The notes beneath the pieces were generated by a model. It saw only the letters and a program-made list of their open reading frames with translations, did not search any database and was not told the origin of the DNA. Positions 18,810-29,960 of a DNA stretch of 64,000 bases are shown piece by piece. Location of the stretch: contig CM060314.1 in the NCBI GenBank assembly GCA_030674185.1, positions 32,272,814 to 32,336,813 of the forward strand. The letters are read 5' to 3'. Positions within the stretch are counted from its first letter, which is position 1, and each line of letters starts with the position of its first letter. The DNA is from Monoplex corrugatus. Taxonomy: Eukaryota > Mollusca > Gastropoda > Littorinimorpha > Ranellidae. The translations under genes and the position numbers were made by a program.

Positions 18810-21132
18810 GGCGCAGAGCTTGTATTTCTCTAAAGTTTATATGTAAACAGTGTTTGGAAGAAATGTAGTGTTGTCCGTATAGTTAAGTTTGTGTCACTTC
18901 GGTTTCAGCTCTCCTAGCAGAAGGAATTAGGGGAAGTGTAGAGGAAGTCATTTTTGTCTCAGACAGAAGAAGTGTAGTGTTATCGTTAGGTTTGATGCCT
19001 TACAACACTACGGTTCGTGTATCCATGTCTTCTAGTCCCAGCTCTGTCGTCTTCGTCATCGTATACCTTTTGGTATTGTGACGATTGCCTTCTTTCTCTT
19101 TCTTCCCTTATCGTCCACGTTGCAGTGAAGCGCCGCTGACTGCCCTTTCTTCGGCAGAATCCAAGTGCGCCTGCATTTCGTCGGCAATGCTAGTTACCAT
19201 AAGACGTGTCTCAATTGTGGACATTGTGGGCCAGCTGATACGAACTAGTGGCTGCCATTGTTAGGTAAATGGACTTACAATGGGGGAAATATTGAACTGT
19301 TGTGTGAGTGCAAACGTGTGTGTGTGTGTTAATAAAGAAATTAGCGTGGAAGTTTCAGCTTTAAGTGTCGTGTTGTGTTGTTGTATGAATGTGAATAGGT
19401 CTGTCTGTCTGTCACTCTATAGTTTCGGCCTTAGCAAGCCTAACATGGGGAAATTTGCAACTTCAGATTTGCTTTTATCGTCTTTCTCTGTTCCGTCTGA
19501 CGGCTCAGGCGAACTTGAAAAGGTACCTCGACATGCTAATTTCGATGGTCAGTGCGCTTTACCTGCTTATGCTTCGCTGGATGCTGTGGTGTACACCGAC
19601 CAACACATTTACGATACACCACGCAAACGCTATAAGAGAAAGAACAAAAAGTCTGGATCAGCTTTTCTGTATTGCCGCCAATATCTCCTCTTCAACAAGA
19701 ACTTTTGCAGTTTTCTCCCTTAATGTGAACATCACAGGGTTCTCCTGTTTTGACCACTTCCATATGTGCCACCCCCATCCCACCCTGCCTCAGAGTTCAC
19801 TGTTGCCTTTGTGTTGTGTTTTCTAGGAACTTTGTCTAATGCTAATAAACAGTCTGTGTCGTGGTAATAAAAGTACCTGTATCACACATTCTTTTGCAAA
19901 AAAAGAAATTACCTTAAACATTCCAACAAAACGTGGTTAAAATGAAGTGGCCATGAGCCAGAAATCATAAAATTTTTACCTCCTCATTACAAACCCCATT
20001 CATTCCTTACAAATCGTAATGCAAAAACATATTATCAAGACAATGAATGGCGTACACTGCATTATCTCCGTTCCTTTTCCTTTCATTTTAAATCATTCAC
20101 CTACACAGATAGTCACTTATTTTCAACTAATGGATAGGTACATGGGTAGGAAGATGGATAGATAAGCACATAAATAAGTAGATGGATAGATTGATGGATT
20201 GATAGGTAGATGGTTAGTAGATAGATAGATGGATAGGTAGACAAGTATTTGGTGGAGTTGTAGCTTTGGGTTTGGTCATTGTTTGCATTGAAACCGCAGT
20301 CATGCCTAGGAAGAAATCAGTTCACCATTTCTTCTGACTTTAAGAACAGATCAGTGTGACACATGGCTGATTGTGTGTAAAGATAGGATTCAAATAAATG
20401 GGCACATCAGAGTCCAACTGTCTCAGACAGTTTAGCTATACGATAGGGCCTACTGTTCCATACACCAACATCTTGAATCACGGTGGAAGGAATGTCACAG
20501 ATTAACGATCGAGTGGTGCCGTTTGTAGGAAACTATTGGGATTAGAATAATAACAAACCAGCCATGTTAAAAACGACATTCCAAACCCAAATCAGTGACA
20601 AAGAAAAATTACTACAGTAGTGTCATATTGTCCTCAAGACAACAGAACATAACGAGGACAGCATGTTTCAGTGTCTGAAAATGTCTGGTCTTATACAGGA
20701 GGCATGCATCTCGAATAATAATGATTATGAAATGTTGTCCTCTGTAAGTATTACTTTCTTTCACTTTTGTTTCTCCTGTATGTCACATGCAACATCAGTT
20801 ATAATACTAAAAAACTGAGACAGTTTACATCTCATGCCCGGTCACTCTTGTTGTTTGAATACCGTCGTTTTGTACATGTATATGTTCTTTTCTTAAAAAT
20901 GACATATGTCTATATTGTCTGAAAACAGGATTTTCATTAGGGTTGCTGTAAAAGCTTTTTTTTTCATCACTAGATGAAATATGGTATCATAGTTCGTTTA
21001 TGATGTTAACGCCTTCTTGAAACAACATGTTCTTGTGTGTCTAACATTGTCTCATATTTGCTATTGTTTTTACTGTATTCAGTTGTAAATATCACAAACC
21101 ATCTCTACACAGGTGAGTCTGGTGGCTGTCAG
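18810..21132. other. Long stretch without an assigned gene; possible intron
   Basis: Mostly AT-rich. At 19280-19723 there is a 147-residue frame (GKFATSDLLLSSFSVPSDGS, HIYDTPRKRYKRKNKK) with an overlapping frame to 19826. It is hydrophilic and basic in its second half, has no domain I recognise, and could be retroelement sequence or chance. Degenerate GATA-like units occur at 20140-20245. The region ends in a splice-acceptor-like CTGTCAG at 21132. If 17.94-18.27 and 21.13-21.40 kb belong to one gene, this would be its intron. Confidence 0.4.
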
Positions 21133-21395
21133 TGATGACAGGACTGACGTGGCTGTCGCTGTTCATGCAGTCTGTGCCAGGCACACGGCCCTGGTTGGAG
21201 TACGTGTCTGTCCTTTTGCTGGGACTGCAAGGCCTGCTGCTGGCCACCACTCTGCTCATCAACAAGCGAGTGTTCAGTCTGTGGATAGACTTCTTCCGTC
21301 ACCGTCATACAGGCGCCCAAGCTATAGCTGACTGCACGGATATCCAGTCAGTGTCAAACGGAACAATACCAGGAAATAGACACTCGTCTCTGTAA
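21133..21395 (+). CDS. Candidate terminal exon: TM6-TM7 of a class B (adhesion/methuselah-type) GPCR
   Basis: The open frame after a CAG acceptor-like site reads MTGLTWLSLFMQSVPGTRPW, then LEYVSVLLLGLQGLLLATTL, then LINKRVFSLWIDFFRHRH, then a 35-residue hydrophilic tail to TAA at 21393-21395. GLTW in one helix, followed by LGLQG and a basic NKRVFSLW after the next helix, is the usual pattern of TM6 and TM7 plus helix 8 in class B2-type receptors. The sequence is GC-rich compared with its AT-rich surroundings and free of stops. Such receptors sit in the plasma membrane and couple to G proteins. The upstream TM exons could not be assembled with confidence. A GTG/ATG start at 21132-21137 is not assumed to be real. 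Confidence 0.55.
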
Positions 21396-21744
21396 AACAC
21401 AATAATTGCAGAAAACTATATAGGTAAATAGACCCAAAGGTAGACAATAAAGAAACAAGAAATGTAAAAAAAAAAAGGAATGTACAGTACTTTAAGTTCT
21501 AGTGCACTGGCAAGAGAGCTGAGCCTTCAGTAAGCATCTTAGTATGATACATTACCACCAGCACGATCAGATATTACGACAATTCTCCAGATCTTTAAAG
21601 ATGTACGATTATTCATCTTTGCAAGTAATATTATGAAGAACACAAACCACATATCTACCTATTCTGTAGTCTACTGTACAGATTTTAGTTTCAAATTAAT
21701 GCCAATGTCAGCCATGTTTTTGACAGTTCTTACCTTACTTTACT
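21396..21744. other. Unassigned spacer, possibly 3' UTR of the GPCR-like exon
   Basis: No repeat or coding match. Starts directly after the TAA of the candidate terminal exon. Contains an 11-A run at 21466-21476. No clear AATAAA at a suitable distance beyond AGACAATAAAGA at about 21445, which could serve as a polyadenylation signal. Confidence 0.35.
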
Positions 21745-22781
21745 TTTTTCTGTCCTCTTGTGCCGTAAGGCATCGAGGGGAGATGCAGCTTTTGGACGTG
21801 GGCCATATGGGTAGCGTCAGCCACAGTTAGGTTGATTCTTTCAGTTGTTTCTTTCGCACCTTCTATCCATCTTTTCCTACGACTGCCCACTTCCTTTGGA
21901 TCCGGGCCCAGGCCTTTTCATGTTATAGGCTTTGTTCACTTGGAAGCCTCATGATGTAACCGATCCATTTCAGCCACGGTATTATTATATGTTCTATACA
22001 TGGCATAGTCCCCACAGTGTCTCCAATGACTTAATTTATGATCTTCTCTCGACGTGTGACATTCACTGTCTTTCTGAGACATCTCATTTTGCAAGCTGTT
22101 ATATTTTTTTGTGTTTTTGGTTAAGTGTCCATATCTGACACTGATAACAAAGCGTTAATATAAAAATAGAGTTTATCAGCTGACGCTTTGTATCCATAGG
22201 TATGTGTGGATGTGATAGCAAAAGGGCCAGCTGATAAGTCATTGCATTTGCTTTCTGGATTCTTGTCCATGCTGCCATTCTGTGAAAAGATGCTTCCCAA
22301 ATATTTCAATTCTTCACCATTTTTCAGTTCCATGTCGTTGACCTGTAATTCCAACTTTCCTGAGCTTCTGCTCACCTTCATAACATCTGTCATAACACAC
22401 TGATTTTCATGTTATCATCTTCACAGTTTTCATTCAAGTTACTGAGGTTTTCCTTTTGCATCTTCATTAATTAAGTCTTGTCCATCAATAAATAGTAATT
22501 CATTCAAGTCTTTAAGATTTGGATTTGCGCCCTTTGTGATCCTGTCCATGTAAGTAATGAACAATAGAGGCGACAAAACACAACCTTGGCACACTCCTGT
22601 TTTTACATCAAACCAGTCACTGAGGCTGTTTGGTGCTCTCATTACACTTAGACTGTGATGGTTTATCACCATGACATTCTCTAATAACTGTCCTTGAACG
22701 CCGTAGGTCTCTAGAACTACGCACAGCATATTTATGTCTACTCTGTCGAAAGGGTTCTCTTGGTCAACAAATATCATGTTT
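21745..22781 (-). pseudogene. LINE RT C-terminal part (3' of the RTE copy 2 insertion)
   Basis: The frame 22777-22439 holds MIFVDQENPFDRVDINMLCV, NSLSDWFDVKTGVCQGCVLS and the altered motif C ELLFIDGQDLI, where FADDQ would be expected. The frame 22393-22121 carries MKVSRSSGKLELQVND and GEELKYLGSIFSQNGSMDKN. Further 3' (22000-21745) only degenerate peptide traces remain (KWIGYIMRLPSEQ, KAWARIQ). Long decayed. Confidence 0.7.
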
Positions 22782-22792
22782 AGTTCTTTGTC
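22782..22792. repeat. Target-site duplication of RTE copy 2 (right copy 24828-24838)
   Basis: AGTTCTTTGTC at 22782-22792 and 24828-24838. Joining the host across it on the minus strand gives the continuous peptide KTINCDKELNMIFVDQE. Confidence 0.92.
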
Positions 22793-24827
22793 TGATACGT
22801 CAAAAATTTAATGTACATGTTCAAAACAAATGCAGTGCTCGGGAAACACGTTGGTGACAGTGAGGAACAATGCACAAAGTTGAGAAGTTCTATAAATGAA
22901 GCTTGTGAAGAAATCCCTAAGGCAAATAGAAAAGCAAAAAAGAGCTGGATGACTAATGAAATTTTGGGCCTGATGGAGGAAAGGAGGAAGGCAAAGAGAA
23001 ACGAGGAGATATACAGGAAGATAAAAAAAGAAATCAGGTATAGTGCAATGAAGCTAAGGAAGCTTGGCTGAACAAAAAATGCAAAGAGACAGAAGAACGA
23101 CACAAAATGGACCCTCAGGGTATGTACAGACGAATTGAAGAAATTGTCCACAGGAAAAATACATGCACATCAACTGGTTGCTTAAAATCGAAAGATGGCA
23201 CGCTTATCATGGAAAAAGACAAAATATTAGACAGATGGGGAGAGTACATTAAAGACCTTTTTCAGGATGACAGAAATGAAGAACACATTATAAAAAAGAA
23301 CTTTGAAGGACCACCCATAATGAAAGATGAAGTTAGAGCAGCACTGAAAAAGATGAAACCAGGAAAAGCCCCAGGACCAGACAACATTACTACAGAGATG
23401 ATTGAAGCCCTGGAGGAATTTGGCATAGAAAAAATAACAGTTCTCCTAAATGAAATTTATGACACTGGAAAAATCCCCAAGATATGTCAAAATCAATTTT
23501 CATTGCACTTCCAAAGAAGACAGGGGCTATAGAATGCGAACTCCATCGCACAATCAGTTTGATGAGTCATGTAACAAAAATCCTGTTAAGAATAATCATG
23601 ATGAGGACAAGGAATAGAATCAAAAGAGAAATAGCAGAAGAACAGTGTGGATTTGTGGAGGGGAAAGGAACGATTAATGCCATATACATCCTAAGAACTA
23701 TCATAGAGAGGTCAATTGAGATGAATAAGGATTTGTATTTATGCTTTGTTGACTATACCAAGGCTTTCGATCGGGTACGACATGATGAATTGATCAACCA
23801 ACTGGAGAGACTCAATGTCGATGGAAAAGATCTACGAATAATCAGGAATATGTACTGGGAACAAACAGCTGCAATGAGAATAGAAAACAATATAAGCTCT
23901 TTTCAAAACATCAAAAGAGGAGTCAGACAGGGTTGTGTTTTGTCACCAGATCAGTTTTCACTATATAACGAAAACATCATGAGAAACCTAGAAGAAGACC
24001 CTGGATTAAAGGTTGGAGGGAAAATGATAAACAACATTCGGTATGCAGATGACACCGTGCTAATTGCAGAAAATGAAAGGGACCTACAAAACCTTGTGAA
24101 TATACTAGAAACAGAAAGCAAAGGTAAAGGGTTGGAACTAAACAGCAGGAAGACTGAAGTCATGGTGATCAGTAAAAAACATGAAATCCCCTCATGCAAA
24201 ATACCAGCAAATGGCACAACCTTGACACAGGTTAATAAGTTCAAATACCTGGGAACGGTCATTTTCATCAGACGGCAGATGCACATCGGAAATAGCTGGC
24301 AGAATTGGCCAAGCCAAAACAGCATTCAAGAAGATGACAAGCATTCTTACCAACAAATCCTATCAATTAACATCAGAAAGAGAGTCCTTGAATGTTATAT
24401 AGAACCAATACTGTTGTACGGATGCGAGGCGTGGACAGTCAGCAAGCAAAGCCAGAGCAGGATCGAGGCAGCCGAGATGTGGTTTCTCAGAAGAATGTTG
24501 AGAGTTCCATGGACAGCAAAGAAAACAAACGAGACAGTCTTGATGGAGGCAGACACAAGTAGATCACTCACAAGGAAGATTAGGAAAAGACAAGGAACAT
24601 TTATAGGCCATTTTATGAGAAGGGGGATTTGGAGAATCTAGTCACAACGGGAAAGCTGGAGGGAAAGAGAGCACCAGTTAGACCCAGGGAGAGAATGCTG
24701 GACGGACTTGCAGAGTGGCTGGGATGAAGAGGGTGGGGGAGATGCTGGGGGTAACGAGAGATAGAGATGGTTGGAAGTCCATGGTCGCCAACGCCATCGG
24801 CAGGGCACCTGATGATTGATGATGATG
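22793..24827 (+). mobile_element. RTE-like LINE copy 2 (5' truncated, nested)
   Basis: A 2035-bp RTE insertion beginning in the linker upstream of the RT (TGATACGTCAAAAATTTAAT) and ending in GGGCACC(TGA)n. It keeps linker, RT and C-terminus. Flanked by an 11-bp TSD inside an older minus-strand LINE. Confidence 0.93.
22811..24815 (+). pseudogene. RTE copy 2: linker, reverse transcriptase, C-terminal region
   Basis: Frames 22811-23071 (linker: SWMTNEILGLMEERRKAKRN), 23107-23532 (EYIKDLFQDDRNEEHIIKKN, KMKPGKAPGPDNITTEMIEA) and 23484-24641. The last, 385 residues, has SLMSHVTKILLRIIMMRTRN, EEQCGFVEGKGTINAIYILR, motif A CFVDYTKAFDRVRHDELINQ, motif B VRQGCVLSPDQFSL, motif C IRYADDTVLIAENE, KFKYLGTVI, LLYGCEAWTVSKQSQSRIEA and FLRRMLRVPWTAKKTNETVL. 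Loss of one A in the AAAG before ATATGTC (near 23480) shifts the frame relative to the copy at 63.4 kb. A frameshift near 24265 scrambles a short segment and another near 24620 ends the frame before the conserved NAMRQGT end. Confidence 0.92.
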
Positions 24828-24838
24828 AGTTCTTTGTC

Positions 24839-26640
24839 ACAATTAATGGTCTTTACAGACATCTGTCTAAGTGCGAAACATCCATCCATACATCCTTTTC
24901 CTTTCTTAAATCCAAGATTGTCCTCATTCTGTTAGGGTTCTACGATAGGTTTAATTCTCTGTTTAGTACTTTAGCATACATTTTACCTAAGTGGCTGAGA
25001 AGCTAGATGCCCCGGCATGTCTTACAATCTCTCTCATCTTCTTCTTTCTTCCACGTGGTTACGATAATTGCTTTTTGCCAGTCACCCGGGACTTTTCTTT
25101 CTTTCTTTCCATGCCTGATTGAAAGTGGTATGTCGCCATGCTATGCCAGTCTCTCTGCGTGGTTTGATAACCTCGGATATTATTTGATCCGGTCCAGTTG
25201 CTTTATCTGTGGTACTTGATCTTATTGTTTCCATGATTTCACTTTTGAGTATGTCAGGCTTCTCTTCATTACATTGTTTTTACTTAAATAATGCAACATT
25301 TTCTTGTTCTTGTTTTGGGTTCAACAGGTCCTGGAAATTTCTTTCCATATATCTTCGATTTTATTTGGACCAGAAAGTTGCTTTCTTTCTTTGTCATTTC
25401 ATAATGGCGGTTTGGTTTCATGTTCTTGACGCTTTTTGAACATGCTCGTGGTGACCGCCCACGAAGTTGTACCAGATGTTCGCCATGATTCTTCCGAGAT
25501 CCATTCTTGATGGCTTTGACTTTTTCTCTTTGCTTCTCTTCTTGCTTTTCTATAGGCTATGTAGTCTTCCTCCTTTCTTTTCAGTTCACCCACTTTTTGT
25601 ATAGTTCCTTCTTGACTTTTAATACTTCTTTAATTCAGTCATTCCACCATGCAGTCTTCTTTGTTTTTTCTAGTCCCCGTTTTTTTGTTTTGTTTTGTTT
25701 TGTTTCCACACCTCTTTTCCAAAATGCGATAATTTATGTTTGAAAAATGTTCCACTCTTTTTCTATCGGGTCAACTTCATTTGGCAAATTTTATAGGCTA
25801 TTTCAACGTCTGAAATTATTCTGTCTTGACACTTTCTTCAGTCTTTTTCTTCATGTTTATCATATTTTCTAATTCAACTTTATAACAGGGACTTGATCTC
25901 ACTTTTCTTGGTGTGTGCACCATAACAACAATTTTGTGATCAGTGTCAATGATGTAGTTTGGGATTGCTCTTGCATTTTTAATTGTGACCTCGATCTTTT
26001 TCCTCTTAAAAATGAAATCAATCTGGGAAGCTCTACCTAAGTCATTCCACTTGTATCACGTTTTCAAATGACTGATTTTGTGTTTGAAGAAGGTATTGGT
26101 GATGAACAGTTCATGCTCAGCACACACGTTAAACAGCATCTCGCCATTTGAGTTACACTCAGTCTCCTGATCACCAAAAGGACCTAAATGCCCATACAAT
26201 GGTTCTCTAAGCTCTCCTATCCTCCTAACCTACCGTTAAAATCGCCCATTAAGTTAGTTCTTCGTTGTTTTTAGTTTCGTCCCCTTATGCGCTTAGATTC
26301 TTACCTAATTACAGTCAGCCAGTTGCGGCTAAAATTTTCATGCTGTAGCTAACAATGTCCTGGACGATCGTATTTCCGTCAAAAGAGTTTATTGTGTACT
26401 TGTCCGTTTACTACAGAAGGTGCACTTAGTATTTCAACGATTCCTTTTTTCATATTGTGATTGCCACCACAGTCAATGTATAGTAATTATTATCAGCGAT
26501 TAGATTTTTTCTCAAATTTACAATTGTTGCCAGAGCGCTAGAGACAATTTGTATTTGAAACCAATTAAGCTAACATTCTTTATCTGCGTTACGAAGATTA
26601 CTTCTGGATTACGTTGGTTCTGACCTACATGTTTTACAGT
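24839..26640 (-). pseudogene. LINE endonuclease, linker and RT finger remnants (5' of the RTE copy 2 insertion)
   Basis: Degenerate minus-strand coding traces: NPEVIFVTQIKNVSLIGFKY near 26540-26625, LMGDFNGRLGG near 26225-26255 (the GDFN nuclease motif), a PNYIIDTDHKIVVM-like trace near 25950 (nuclease SDH/DH region), YIAYRKARREAKRKSQSHQ at 25500-25560, and ALRQM...KTINCDKEL at 24840-24885. Stops and frameshifts are frequent. Confidence 0.55.
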
Positions 26641-27062
26641 GCGTTTGTTGAAAATATGTACGGTAGTGTTTCTTATTGTACATATCAAGTTTATAGTTTT
26701 GTTGAGTTGTATTTGTTTTCATATGAAAGCTTTATAATGAATATAAAGGAAACGAAAGAGTGTCTATATTGGTAGATGAGAAAAAGTAAAGCAAATCAGA
26801 AGAAATACAAGAGAAGACGCAAGTTCAGTAGGTAATCTTGCCAGACTTACGAAGACAAAGAGAGGAAATATTCGGGAATGCTGTATTTTACAGATGTGTT
26901 GCAGTCTGGTAAACAATGTACAAGATGATTCATATGTTTTCATAACTCTGTATTCAGGCGATATGTGTAAGGTAAAGCTTTGATTTTGCCTGTAAAATTT
27001 AACCAGTAAAAAAATAAAATTGGAGCAAATCATACCTTTGTGTTGCCTACCTCACTGCATGA
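26641..27062. other. Unassigned AT-rich sequence
   Basis: The minus-strand frame at 26764-27033 (89 residues) has no recognisable domain. Nothing else is seen. Confidence 0.5.
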
Positions 27063-27072
27063 ATGCACAACA

Positions 27073-27105
<33 letters not shown>

Positions 27106-27335
27106 CAGGTACACAAACACAGACAAAACACAGACAGGCACACACAGACACACTCACACACACAGACACACACAGACAGGCACACACAGACACACACAGA
27201 CACACAAAACACACACAGACACACACAGACAGGCACACACAGAAACACACAAACACACAAAACACACACAGACACAACAGAGACAGGTACACACAGACAC
27301 ACTCACACACACAGACACACACACAGACAAACACA

Positions 27336-27400
<65 letters not shown>
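27063..27400. repeat. (CA)n/(CAGACA)n microsatellite
   Basis: (CA)n with regular CAGACA and CAAAACAC variants, then pure (CA)n at about 27338-27400. All ORFs on both strands here are His/Thr or Cys/Val low complexity. Confidence 0.97.
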
Positions 27401-27402
<2 letters not shown>

Positions 27403-27404
27403 GT

Positions 27405-27775
27405 TCCTTAGAGAGAAACAGTTGCCTTACACAATGAACTCTCAAAGCGTATAGAGCAAGTTGTCTTCACCAAAGGAGAGAAAGAAGAAAACTGGGCCAA
27501 AGTAAGAAATGAAGTTGACATCGCCGCCAAAGAGACAATAGGCGTCCTCAAAAGACATCACCAGGATTGGTTTGATGATAACGATTCTGAAATTCAAAGT
27601 CTTTTTGCTGAGAAGTATGCTACACATAAGAATTGGTTAGCGGACAAAGAGTCTGATTCAAAGCGGGACAAGTTCCACCATCTCAGAGGAAAAGTTCAGA
27701 AGCGGTTGCGCTCCATGAAGGATAAAGTATTTCGATCAGTACCAGTTTACCAGGATAGATTTATACGTGTGCAGG
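27405..27775 (+). pseudogene. LINE linker fragment
   Basis: Open plus-strand frame without an ATG start: HNELSKRIEQVVFTKGEKEE, NWAKVRNEVDIAAKETIG, KRHHQDWFDDNDSEIQSLFA, EKYATHKNWL, KFHHLRGKVQKRLRSMKDK. The HQDWFDDN and AEKYATH pattern is the endonuclease-to-RT linker of a LINE family common in animals. Its 5' side is cut at the CA microsatellite. Confidence 0.7.
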
Positions 27776-28307
27776 CCAGGTCTTGATATTCCATTTGTTG
27801 TATAGGCTCCATGCTCTGTAACTCCCATCAATCTCACGGAAACTACCAGAACAGTTGCCAGGTAAAGCAGAGAACACCGTTATAAAGTCTGGCAGAAGAT
27901 ACCTGCCCCCCACCGATGCTGCACATTGTTTTGCAGGTCAGCCCTTCCATACAAGCAAAAGGATCAGGATATTAAAAAAAAAAGTCCTCATTTAACCCAG
28001 GGTTTCATCAGCAGTATCCGCTACATTTGTCCCCAATACATTCCAAACAATACATTTCACACATGATAAAGTTTGGAAAGGCATTACGTGCTTAATCAAC
28101 ACTAAGTCACCTGTGTACCGAAGACTGAAGACATAGAGCAGCACCAAGCACCCCCTTCTAACCCCGTCCCTCATAAAGAAAATGTCACTTACTATTGAAT
28201 GTGGCAGGTGGTGCTGTCTATCTCAAGAGAAGTGCATTGCAAACTGTGTACGTAACGTGACCAAATTGTGCGTGAGTGCAAATACAGGTTTAAAATGTGT
28301 ATTTCTT
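27776..28307. other. Unassigned, with a possible LINE RT scrap
   Basis: A 60-residue minus-strand frame at 27992-28174 begins MRDGVRRGCLVLLYVFSL and runs into YTGDLVLIKHV. This could be LINE motif B fused to motif C (GVRQGC and YADDLVLI types) after an internal deletion. Too short to be sure. Confidence 0.3.

Positions 28308-28360
<53 letters not shown>
28308..28360. repeat. (AT)n microsatellite
   Basis: About 52 bp of pure (AT)n, a potential cruciform. Confidence 0.97.
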
Positions 28361-28364
<4 letters not shown>

Positions 28365-28504
28365 TTCTTGCCTATTCATTATCTGATAACACTGCATCGA
28401 TGTGCGTATTTCTTTATGTGATTTATTCATAATTCATTATTGTAAAGAACTTTGAACTCATTGTCTTAAGGCATCGTGTTACATAAGAGCTGTTAAGTTG
28501 TTGT

Positions 28505-28951
28505 CATCATTCATCATCATCATGTGCCCTGCCGCATGGCGTTGGCCATCATGGCCCTCCATATGCATCTATCCCTTGTCACCGCAAGCACATCTTCCAC
28601 CCTCTCTTTCGTTAGCCACTCTGCAAGTCCGTCCAACATTTCCTCCCTGGGTCTACCTGGTGTTCTCTTTCCCTCCAACTTTCCTGTTGTGACCAGGTGC
28701 TCTAATTCCGCTTTCCCCATAAAATGGCCTATAAGTGTTGGTTGTCTTTTCCTGTTCTTCCTTATCAATTATCTTCTTGTGTCTGCTTCCATCAAGACTG
28801 TCTCGTTTGTTTTCTTTGCTGTCCATTGAACTCTCAACATTCTTCTTAGAAACCACATTTCAGCTGCCTCAGTCTTGTTCTGGCTTTGCGTGTTGACTGT
28901 CCACGCCTCACATCTGTATAACGTATCGGTTCCATATACCATTCAAGTGCA
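28505..28951 (-). mobile_element. RTE-like LINE copy 3 (3' end fragment)
   Basis: Minus-strand RTE 3' end. The frame 28768-28520 reads MIRKNRKRQPTLIGHFMGKA, ELEHLVTTGKLEGKRTPGRP, REEMLDGLAEWL and NAMRQGT, then the stop and a short (ATG)n tail. Upstream it continues to about 28951 (matching ATTCAAG of other copies). No confident TSD was found. Confidence 0.88.
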
Positions 28952-29794
28952 GGAAGCAGGCTTCTTGTCAAAATGGTGACGCTCTAAACAGATATTCATT
29001 TTTAGAAAAAAATTCAATTTATAACGTAATGTCTTCCAAGCATTCCATCAGCTTCATTGCCTTTAGCAAAGTGGTTGGTATCATTAATAGGTCACTACAG
29101 GGGAATGCCACGTGGATGTATATCACAGCAATCATGGATGTCAAAGCAATCCACACATCTTTGCCAATGTCAAAGTGCTACCTCAGAACTGAAGATGTGT
29201 AAAGCAACAGGTTTGACAAACTGACAGTACTCTGGCAAGTATAGTTGAAGTCATCCCTCCTGTCTGTACAGGCCATCTGGTGGGTGCTGGAAAGAGCCAC
29301 ACAAGGAAAAGATATATGATGGATGGATAGGCGACATTTCTTTGACAGACGTGTGTTGTTGTTTCACTTGCTGTCGTTTACTTATTTACTGATTCATTCA
29401 TTTACTCACTGATCAAACGAAAGATCGATCTCTTGCTTGACTGATGAATGATTTTCCGTATTGCATCAAATGTTCTCTTCTCTGCAATAAAATACATTTT
29501 GCAAACCATAAACAGCTATGACATTCTAATACTAAATTAACATTAGAAATGCTGTAGCATTATTCTGACTACCTGTTGGCTGTTTATCAAACAGCAGTAT
29601 TTGACATTATGTTAACGTTTTAATGTTCTCAGATGTGCATACGTGCTGTTTTGCCCACACTGTACAACAGAATACTCTGCATACTCTGTCTTCGGTAAGC
29701 GGGCATGCTGGTGTTTTCATGTTTCCAAAGCCAGCCAGTGACATGATATCTTAACGTGCATATTTGATATTCTGCTTGCCCATACGTAGGAAGG
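28952..29794. other. No gene recognised
   Basis: Unique-looking AT-rich sequence; nothing supported. Confidence 0.55.
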
Positions 29795-29960
29795 GGGTTT
29801 AGGAACTAGCAGGTCTGCGCACATGTTACCTGCAAGATAAAAAAAAATCTCCACCCTATACTCAGCAGTCGGGAAGTGCCCAGGCCAGCCATGATGAACA
29901 CCCAGATCGTCTGATTAGAACCTACATTTTACTCGCTTGATTATCGCGCTTGTCAAAGAA
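29795..29960 (-). mobile_element. SINE-like body fragment
   Basis: AGCAGGTCTGCGCACATGTT, ACCTGCAAGAT, AATCTCCACCCT is related to the body of the tRNA-derived SINE at 31387-31540 (GGCAGGTCTGCACACAAACT, AATCTCCACATTTT). The tRNA-like head is not recognisable here. Confidence 0.5.

Larger units (their letters stand above)
21745..26640 (-). mobile_element. LINE (clade unresolved, RTE-type thumb), split by RTE copy 2
   Basis: Minus-strand LINE running from about 26640 to 21745, interrupted at 22793-24827 by a plus-strand RTE. Pieces in order: EVIFVTQIKNVSLIGFKYK (endonuclease start), LMGDFNGRLGG (about 26250), the linker (YIAYRKARREAKRKSQSHQE), RT finger remnants, KTINCDKELNMIFVDQENPF across the insertion point (motif A), FDVKTGVCQGCVLSPLLFIT (motif B), LLFIDGQDLI (motif C, ADD lost), then KYLGSIFSQNGSMDKN, WLKWIGYIMRLP and a terminal TTERINLTVADATHM-like remnant. 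Many stops throughout. Confidence 0.75.

Noticed and set aside
19280..19826. 147- and 123-residue overlapping plus-strand ORFs
   Set aside because: The basic Lys/Arg-rich segment suggested an exon or retroelement ORF1, but no motif could be identified and two frames are equally open; left as unassigned.
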